This document shows positions 7,115-11,718 of a DNA stretch of 11,718 nucleotides, one piece after another. The translations under genes were made by a program, and so were the position numbers. Each line of letters begins with the position of its first letter. Position 1 is the first letter of the stretch. Origin of the DNA: Chloroflexota bacterium (GTDB taxonomy: Bacteria; Chloroflexota; Anaerolineae; Anaerolineales; DRMV01); the NCBI GenBank assembly GCA_013153375.1, contig JAADEN010000031.1, forward strand, positions 1-11,718. Direction: 5' to 3'. Below the pieces are notes generated by a model that did not search any database, was not told the origin of the DNA, and worked only from the letters and a program-made list of their open reading frames with translations.

Positions 7115-7879
7115 TCACCCACCCAGGCGTTGGGCTTCTTCGCCGTAGATTTGCTTGAATTCTTCGTCGGTCATGTTGCGGATGTCTTCTCCGGTGCCTT
7201 CGTACACCAGCCGGCCATCGCGCAGGCCGATGACGCGGGTGGCGTAGCGCTGCACCAGGTCCAGGTAGTGCAGGCTGCACAAAATGGTGATGCCCCGCTC
7301 CTGGTTCAAGCGCTCGAGATAGCCCATGATGGAGTGGGCCAGCACGGGGTCCAGACTGGCCACCGGCTCGTCGGCCAGCAGCATCTTGGGATTTTGCACC
7401 AGCGCGCGGGCGATGCCGACGCGCTGCTTCTGGCCGCCGCTGAGGGCCGAGGCCCGGTTGTGGGCCTTCTCGGCCAGGCCCACCTGGGCCAGCGCGTCCA
7501 GCGCGCGGCGCTGATCCTGGGGCGGGAAGTAATAGAACAGGCTCCACCAGGGGTTGACATAGCCCAAACGACCGGCCAGCACATTGGTGAGCACGGGCAG
7601 GCGCTCGACCAGGTTGAACTCCTGAAACACGAAGCCGATCTCCCGGCGCACCCGCCGCAGACCGGCCTCGTCCAACGCGGTGATGTCAATGTCGTTCCAC
7701 ACGATGCGGCCCTCGGTGGGCTCGATGAGGCGATTGATGGAGCGCAACAGCGTGGACTTGCCCGAACCGCTCAGGCCGATGATGATCAAGAACTCGCCGT
7801 CTTCGACGGTGAAACTGACATCCTTGAGGGCCACCGTGCCCGTGTCGTACACTTTGGTCAGATGTTCTACCCGCAGCAT
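7115..7879 (-). CDS. phnC: PhnC-type phosphonate/phosphite ABC transporter ATP-binding protein
   Basis: The product is 254 residues starting MLRVEHLTKVYDTGTVALKD, the normal length for the family. The ATG at 7879 is preferred because GGAGA lies about six bases upstream and homology begins there; the frame stays open further upstream only as a non-homologous Arg-rich stretch. Walker A is GLSGSGKST (35-43), the Q-loop is Gln86 in FVFQEFN, the ABC signature is LSGGQKQR (147-154), Walker B is MLLADEP (166-172), the D-loop is SLD (175-177) and the H-loop is His204. RSINRLIEPTEG and the A-G-R-L-G stretch at 102-106 are typical of PhnC. It would energise PhnE from the cytoplasmic side. It lies downstream of an intrinsic terminator after phnD, so its expression probably depends on readthrough, and phnE starts three bases after its stop. 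Confidence 0.93.
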   Translation of the reverse strand: MLRVEHLTKVYDTGTVALKDVSFTVEDGEFLIIIGLSGSGKSTLLRSINRLIEPTEGRIVWNDIDITALDEAGLRRVRREIGFVFQEFNLVERLPVLTNVLAGRLGYVNPWWSLFYYFPPQDQRRALDALAQVGLAEKAHNRASALSGGQKQRVGIARALVQNPKMLLADEPVASLDPVLAHSIMGYLERLNQERGITILCSLHYLDLVQRYATRVIGLRDGRLVYEGTGEDIRNMTDEEFKQIYGEEAQRLGG

Positions 7880-7919
7880 GGCGTTCTCCGGCAGGGGGAT
7901 GGGCCCGCTTGGGCCAGAC

Positions 7920-7954
7920 AAAAACGCCGCGGGGGCGCCTTCGCCCCCGCGGCG
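7920..7954 (-). terminator. Intrinsic terminator between phnD and phnC
   Basis: On the minus strand a perfect 13-base stem (CGCCGCGGGGGCG with CGCCCCCGCGGCG) closes a four-base loop and is followed directly by TTTTTGTC. The hairpin starts 17 bases after the phnD stop codon and lies inside the 92-base gap before phnC. It should end most phnD transcripts and leave partial readthrough into phnC and phnE. A smaller GGCCC/GGGCC hairpin (7902-7915) follows before the phnC ribosome site. Confidence 0.85.
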
Positions 7955-7971
7955 TCGTCGGTGTGAGCCGC

Positions 7972-8991
7972 TTATTCCTTGCCCAGGTCTTCGATGCTCA
8001 TGCCCGCGGCTTCCAGTTGCTGGCGGAAGCCGTCGTAGAAGGTGTCGTCCGCGGGCTCGAGGCCTTGCCACGAGAACAGCCCCTTGAGCATCTCCTTGCC
8101 CTCGTCGGTCTCGTTGAGGCTGAGCAGCGCGTCCACGATTTGCTGCTTCAGGTCCTCAGGGAAGTCGGGGCGGAAGGAGATGTTGTCGTTGGGGATGGGC
8201 GCGGAAGTGGCGATGACCACCACCTTCTCCTTGACATCGGGGTACTCGTCCTCGACCAGGACGCGCGCGTCCTGGAAGGTCGCGCCCGCGTCGCAGTCGC
8301 CGTTGTACACGCCGATGACCACCGCGTCGTGGCCGCCGGTGTCCACGATCTCTTCCAGGTCCTTCTCGGGGTCAATGCCCGCGGCCAGCATGGTCAGTTT
8401 GGGGATGACCCAGCCCGAGGTGGACTCAGGATCGGGCCGGCAGAAGGTCTTGCCGCGCAGGTCCTCGACCTTCTCGATGCCCGTGTCCACACCGGCGATG
8501 ATCTGGCCCTTGTAGGAAGTCGCGCCGTAGCGCACCGACACCAGGGCCACATCCGCGCAGCCCCGCTCATGGGCGCGCACATAGCCAAAGGTGTTGAGCG
8601 CGGCCATGTGGGCCTCGCCCGAGCACAGGGCCTCTTGCTGCGCGGTGTAGTCGGTGGGGATGACGGGCTTGATGACGATGCCGGTCTTCTCCTCCACATA
8701 CTGCGCGATGGGCTCCGCGCCGGCCAACACTTTCTGGGTGTCCTGCGAGGGGGTCAGTACCCAGATGACGGGGTTCTCCGCGGTGCCCAAAGGCGCTTCC
8801 TCGGCCGGGGCCTCGGTGGCCTCTTCGGTGGGCTCCTCGGTCTTTTCGGGCATGGTCTCTTCGGTCATCTCGGCCTTGGGGGCCTCGGTCGCCGGGGCCT
8901 CGGTGGCCTCTTTGGACCCGCCGCAAGCGGCCAAAGCCAGGGCCAGCACGGCCAGCAAGGCGAGCATCCACAACCAGCGTTTGCGCGTCAT
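7972..8991 (-). CDS. phnD: PhnD-type phosphonate/phosphite-binding lipoprotein
   Basis: The product is 339 residues. The ATG at 8991 is chosen for the GGAGGAG six bases upstream and because it gives a clean lipoprotein signal MTRKRWLWMLALLAVLALAL ending in AAC (Cys23). After the lipid anchor comes a low-complexity Thr/Glu/Ala/Pro tether (about 25-68). The binding domain follows: IWVLTPSQDTQKVLAGAEP, ALNTFGYVRA, the ligand-loop motif ESTSGWVIP with STSG at 190-193, GGHDAVVIGVYNGDCDAGA (219-237) and APIPNDNISFRPD (264-276). These are hallmark PhnD/PtxB-family motifs for tetrahedral phosphorus oxyanions. Four cysteines in the mature domain (123, 145, 184, 233) could form disulfides. It captures substrate outside the membrane and hands it to PhnE. 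Exact ligand cannot be read from sequence. It is first in the operon, with its own promoter and a terminator behind it. Confidence 0.93.
   Translation of the reverse strand: MTRKRWLWMLALLAVLALALAACGGSKEATEAPATEAPKAEMTEETMPEKTEEPTEEATEAPAEEAPLGTAENPVIWVLTPSQDTQKVLAGAEPIAQYVEEKTGIVIKPVIPTDYTAQQEALCSGEAHMAALNTFGYVRAHERGCADVALVSVRYGATSYKGQIIAGVDTGIEKVEDLRGKTFCRPDPESTSGWVIPKLTMLAAGIDPEKDLEEIVDTGGHDAVVIGVYNGDCDAGATFQDARVLVEDEYPDVKEKVVVIATSAPIPNDNISFRPDFPEDLKQQIVDALLSLNETDEGKEMLKGLFSWQGLEPADDTFYDGFRQQLEAAGMSIEDLGKE
8791..8919 (-). repeat. Low-complexity tether-coding segment of phnD
   Basis: This stretch encodes about 43 residues made almost only of Thr, Glu, Ala, Pro, Lys and Met, with imperfect repeats such as EATEAP, TEAPKAE and EPTEEATEAP. 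It links the lipid-anchored cysteine to the folded binding domain. Such tethers are common on lipoproteins of monoderm bacteria and let the domain reach through the wall. Confidence 0.7.
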
Positions 8992-9012
8992 ACGATTCTC
9001 CTCCAAAAGGGG

Positions 9013-9052
9013 GTTGGAAGCCAACGGATAAAGCGCCGCGTTGGAACGCGGC
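9013..9052 (-). promoter_or_regulatory. Structured phnD leader with two small hairpins
   Basis: Two inverted repeats lie between the phnD promoter and its ribosome site. One has eight-base arms, GCCGCGTT and AACGCGGC, at 9035-9052. The other has five-base arms, GTTGG and CCAAC, at 9013-9025. They would form in the first 45 or so bases of the transcript. They may stabilise the 5' end or modulate translation; no known riboswitch class is recognised. Confidence 0.35.
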
Positions 9053-9060
9053 CCAGGGTT

Positions 9061-9089
9061 ATCTTACCGGAAAACCGCGCTGCGGGCAA
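9061..9089 (-). promoter_or_regulatory. Promoter of the phnD operon
   Basis: The minus strand has TTGCCC (9089-9084), a 17-base spacer and TAAGAT (9066-9061), four matches of six to each sigma-70 consensus hexamer with ideal spacing. Transcription would start near 9054, about 60 bases before the phnD ATG. I see no clear Pho-box direct repeats in the 129-base gap, so phosphate control cannot be claimed. Confidence 0.6.
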
Positions 9090-9120
9090 GTGGCCGGATG
9101 TCACACCCCAACCGCGGCGT

Positions 9121-11637
9121 TCAGGGGGCAGGCACGGGCACGGCCCGCAGCATGTAGCGCGCGGTGTACCGCCCTTGGGTCGGGTCGTAGCCGGAGCAGG
9201 TCACCAAAGTGAGCATCGCCCCCGATGCGGGCGCGAACACGGCATCCACCGCGTGGGGCGCGACCCAACCCGCGTCCACGACCCGATAGGTCACCCGCGC
9301 GGCGCCCACCTCCAGGATCAGCAGATCACCGTAACGCAAGCGCGGCAGGCCGTAGAACAAGCCCGGCGTGTTGTCCGCGTTCCACACATGCCCGGTCAGC
9401 ACGGTATTGCCCGCCCAGGTCGGGAAGGCCGAGCCCTGGAGCCAGCCCACCTGGTCGTACAGCCAGGCCACATCCCAGCCCGCGGGCGTCAAGGGCACCC
9501 CGACCACCGGCGCATCCACGCCCAGCCGCGGGATGCGCAAGCGCACATCCAGGGTCCGCGCGCCCGCAGGGCGCGGGGCCAGCGGTCCGACCCGCCCCGG
9601 CGGGAAGCCCGTCGCGGGCAAAACCGGCGGCCACACCCGCACGGTCAGCCGCGCGTAGTCGTCCCCGCGGCCGTCGCCGGGCGTCGAGTCAGGATCCGCG
9701 GTATCCGCCGCGGTCACCTCGGCCACATTGACATGCTCGCCGCTTGTGTGGGCGCGGGCCGTGAGGGTCAGCGTCGCGGCAGCCCCTGCGGGCAAACGCC
9801 CCACTTCCCACACGCCCGTCCGCGCGTCATACCGGCCCTGACTTGTGGCTATACGCAGCAGGGTGAAGCCAGCGGGAAGGCGCTCCGTCACTTCCACGCC
9901 CGCGGCGTCGTTCGGGCCCGCGTTGGACACGGTCACGGTGAAGACCACCGTGTCGCCCGGCTCGGCCGTGGTGGGCGTCGCGGTCTTGGTCACAGACAGG
10001 TCGGCTTCCGGCTCGTACACGATGGACGCCTCCGCGTAGTCGTCGCCCGTTCCATCGCCCGGCACGCTGTCCGGGTCCACCTGGAGCACCGCGGTCACTT
10101 CCGCGGCATTGGTGTACTCGCCCCTCGCCTGGACCGTGGCCGTGATCTCCAGCGTCGCGCTCGCGCCGTTGGCCAGATCGCCCACCGTCCACACGCCCGA
10201 AGCAGGGTCGTAAGCGCCCTGGCTCGGGGCGCTGGACACATAGGCATACCCGCTCGGAAGTTGGTCCGTGACCTCCACGCCCGTGGCCCCGCTCGGGCCC
10301 GCGTTGGACACGGTCACGGTGAAGACCACCGTGTCGCCCGGCCCCGCTCGGAGCGGATCCACCGTCTTGGTCAGCGCCAAGTCGGCCTCGGGCGCGTAGG
10401 TCGCGGCGGCCTCGTCGTCGTCCGCCAGGCCGTCGCCCCAATCGTCCACCGCCAAGTCGCCCAGAGGCGAACTGTCGGGGTCCAAAGCGGAACTGTGGCT
10501 CACCCAGGCCAGAAGCCGGAACGGGCCCGCGCTCGTGGGCAGCAAGGCCAGGGTCAGCCGCGCGGTGGCTCCGGCCGCCAGCGTGCCCAGCATCCACACC
10601 TCGGTGGCGGGGTCGTAAGTGCCTTGCGAGGCCGTCTGGCCGGACAGGCTGGTGTCCGCAGGCAGGGGCACCTGCACGCGCACCCGCTCGGCCGGATGCG
10701 GGCCGCGGTTGGTGACCTCGACCACCACCTCGAAAGCGCCGACGGGCCCACTCGAGGCCGGCAGGGCCTGCAGCGTGAGTTCCAGGTCGGCCCAGGGCGC
10801 AGTAGCGCCGTTCACCGTCTCGCCGGCCTCCAAAGCAAAGTCCAACACTTTGGTGTAGGTGGCCGGCCCCGCGCCCTGGTAGTCCCCGATGCGGTACAGG
10901 GCCTGGGGCGAGACCGCGTAGAGGTTCACCCCGTCGCTGATGATGTCCCACGCGCCTTCGGGGATGCCGCGGCTCTCCACATCGCCCAGGTTGACATACG
11001 AAACGAAGTTGCCGGCCCCGTCCTCGGTGATGCGCAGCAAGTAGATGGTGTGCGCGTACATGTGGCCGATGCCCCAAAACGCGAACAAATGGCCGTCGTG
11101 GTGCGCATATCCCGCGGTGTAGCCCCCGCTCGGGAAGTCGCTGCGCATGTCGTGCCACAGGGTCGTGGTGGCGGGGTCGTAAGCGGTGAAAATGTAGAAG
11201 CCGTACAGCAACTGATAGGGCGACCAACTCTCCAGACCGCCGCCCACATAGCCCCGATCCGAGCGGGGGTCAAAGTAGAGGCTGTTGCCCCATTCGAAGG
11301 GGAAGTCGCCCAGATGGGCCACCGCGCCGGAGGAAGGGTCAATGGTGTAAAGCCCTGACGGCGAGCCCAGGGTGACCGAGACGCCGTACAGGGTGCCGTT
11401 GCCCGCGAAGGCAAAGTCCCCCAGGGCCTCGTTGTACGCGCCCGCGATGGGCGTATGGTCGAACAGGTGAACCTGGGTGGGCGCGGTGTCCAGGTCGCGG
11501 ATGACCAGCACGCGGTGCTGGTTGGTGATCAGCCACAAATCCCAGGCGCGGGCCGGCGTGGGCATGGTCAGGCCCAAGAACAGCACCAAGAGAAAAACGC
11601 GCCGCAAACGACGGAACCAGAAGCCCGAGATACGCAT
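9121..11637 (-). CDS. Secreted multidomain sortase: propeller-like head, three DUF11 repeats, LPATG and C-terminal sortase domain
   Basis: The product is 838 residues, with ATG at 11637 and AAGGAGG just upstream. A signal peptide spans residues 1-31 (RRLRRVFLLVLFLGLTMP, cut after ARA). Residues 32-283 contain repeated GTLYGV, GLYTIDPSSG, LYFDPRSD and NLYAVSPQALYRI units, like a beta-propeller head. Three DUF11 (Ig-like) repeats follow at about 284-415, 416-543 and 544-668, the last two with TVVFTVTVSNAGP and Asp-rich DPDSxPGDGxGDDYA ends. LPATG is at 673-677. The sortase domain (696-838) has LRIPRLGVDAPVVGVPL, LTGHVW with His750, TLVTCSGYD with Cys814, and Arg827, matching the catalytic triad. 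There is no hydrophobic tail after LPATG or at the C-terminus, so anchoring is unclear. Sortases join LPxTG-type substrates to cell-surface amines. It appears to be transcribed alone. Confidence 0.9.
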   Translation of the reverse strand: MRISGFWFRRLRRVFLLVLFLGLTMPTPARAWDLWLITNQHRVLVIRDLDTAPTQVHLFDHTPIAGAYNEALGDFAFAGNGTLYGVSVTLGSPSGLYTIDPSSGAVAHLGDFPFEWGNSLYFDPRSDRGYVGGGLESWSPYQLLYGFYIFTAYDPATTTLWHDMRSDFPSGGYTAGYAHHDGHLFAFWGIGHMYAHTIYLLRITEDGAGNFVSYVNLGDVESRGIPEGAWDIISDGVNLYAVSPQALYRIGDYQGAGPATYTKVLDFALEAGETVNGATAPWADLELTLQALPASSGPVGAFEVVVEVTNRGPHPAERVRVQVPLPADTSLSGQTASQGTYDPATEVWMLGTLAAGATARLTLALLPTSAGPFRLLAWVSHSSALDPDSSPLGDLAVDDWGDGLADDDEAAATYAPEADLALTKTVDPLRAGPGDTVVFTVTVSNAGPSGATGVEVTDQLPSGYAYVSSAPSQGAYDPASGVWTVGDLANGASATLEITATVQARGEYTNAAEVTAVLQVDPDSVPGDGTGDDYAEASIVYEPEADLSVTKTATPTTAEPGDTVVFTVTVSNAGPNDAAGVEVTERLPAGFTLLRIATSQGRYDARTGVWEVGRLPAGAAATLTLTARAHTSGEHVNVAEVTAADTADPDSTPGDGRGDDYARLTVRVWPPVLPATGFPPGRVGPLAPRPAGARTLDVRLRIPRLGVDAPVVGVPLTPAGWDVAWLYDQVGWLQGSAFPTWAGNTVLTGHVWNADNTPGLFYGLPRLRYGDLLILEVGAARVTYRVVDAGWVAPHAVDAVFAPASGAMLTLVTCSGYDPTQGRYTARYMLRAVPVPAP
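9848..9857 (+). repeat. Dispersed decamer GCTATACGCA, copy 3
   Basis: An exact copy lies in the third DUF11 repeat. With the two preceding bases it equals TGGCTATACGCA at 968-979. The coding strand uses the rare-looking ATA isoleucine codon here (Leu-Arg-Ile-Ala-Thr). Confidence 0.5.
9912..9961 (-). repeat. 50-bp exact direct repeat, copy in the third DUF11 domain
   Basis: These 50 bases are identical to 10293-10342, an offset of 381 bases or 127 codons. They encode PGDTVVFTVTVSNAGP. The identity includes silent positions, while the flanks differ. Confidence 0.85.
10293..10342 (-). repeat. 50-bp exact direct repeat, copy in the second DUF11 domain
   Basis: Partner of the repeat at 9912-9961. 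The first DUF11 domain (about 10390-10790) carries no such near-identical copy, so the second and third domains share the more recent duplication or conversion. Confidence 0.85.
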
Positions 11638-11696
11638 GCCCCCTCCTTTTGGAGTATGACGATCCGACCAGAGGTGATGTCTGCCGCTTTCGGCTT

Positions 11697-11702
11697 ATTT
11701 TA
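11697..11702 (-). promoter_or_regulatory. Probable -10 element of the sortase gene
   Basis: The minus strand reads TAAAAT in the only A/T-rich patch upstream of the gene, placing a start near 11690 and a leader of about 50 bases. The expected -35 site falls at or beyond the window edge and cannot be checked. Near the ATG the leader contains CTCCAAAAGGAG (11643-11654), which could fold so as to cover part of the ribosome site. Confidence 0.5.
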
Positions 11703-11718
11703 ACACAGATTCGTTGGG

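Noticed and set aside
8705..8725. A fourth copy of the repeat core in phnD
   Set aside because: Only 18 of 21 bases match, and GCG-GAG-CCC codons are common at this base composition; kept only as a weak relative, not annotated as a copy.
9068..9090. CCGC-AGC-GCGG followed by TTTT downstream of the sortase stop as its terminator
   Set aside because: The stem is only four base pairs and overlaps the spacer of the phnD promoter, so the evidence is too weak.
7909..11358. A 1149-codon open frame on the plus strand across phnD and the sortase gene
   Set aside because: Same low-complexity composition, running through the phnD promoter and two real genes; there is no ribosome site or recognisable motif.
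11683..11702. GCCG-CTTT-CGGC then TTATTTT on the plus strand as a terminator
   Set aside because: A four-base stem with no plus-strand gene in front of it; the T-rich run is better explained as the -10 region of the sortase gene.
1..11718. CRISPR arrays, tRNA or rRNA genes, transposases, att sites
   Set aside because: I saw no regularly spaced direct repeats, tRNA-like cloverleaf ends, rRNA signatures or transposase motifs on either strand.

Overview
The window is strongly GC-rich. Every gene I can support lies on the minus strand, so transcription runs from high to low coordinates. The family mix suggests a monoderm, GC-rich, possibly thermophilic member of the Chloroflexota (Anaerolineae/Caldilineae-like): a DUF11-repeat protein ending in a sortase with an LPATGF linker, a long modified PhnE, a COG2403 P-loop GTPase, and GT-C and YfhO-like membrane proteins. 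This taxonomic guess is inference from protein style only; there is no rRNA in the window.

Layout from the upstream end (right) to the downstream end (left). (1) 11637-9121: a secreted 838-residue protein with a signal peptide, a beta-propeller-like head, three DUF11 repeats, an LPATG motif and a C-terminal sortase domain with His, Cys and Arg in place. Its -10 element is visible near the right edge. (2) 8991-2573: a probable transcription unit phnD (lipoprotein binding protein), phnC (ATPase), phnE (permease) and a GT-C-type membrane glycosyltransferase. It has a good promoter upstream of phnD, a hairpin-bearing leader, and a strong intrinsic terminator between phnD and phnC that probably makes PhnD more abundant than the transporter core. 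phnC and phnE are almost fused (TGAACCATG). (3) 2435-1110: a COG2403-type GTPase related to cyclic 2,3-diphosphoglycerate synthetase, with its own perfect TATAAT -10. (4) 980-1: a small lipoprotein whose 3' end overlaps the start of a YfhO-like membrane protein that runs off the left edge.

The most unusual item is PhnE. It is 713 residues, against roughly 260-290 for ordinary PhnE. It carries an extra N-terminal multi-TM module, a beta-rich extracytoplasmic-looking domain before the permease core, and an extra block of about four hydrophobic segments inside the core. A second theme is dispersed short repeats: a GC-rich palindromic element with three near-identical cores (one forming an 87-bp hairpin, two inside genes), and a decamer GCTATACGCA present three times in the same orientation. 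No C-P lyase, phosphonatase or phosphite dehydrogenase gene is present, so the transporter substrate (phosphonate, phosphite or phosphate) cannot be decided here.
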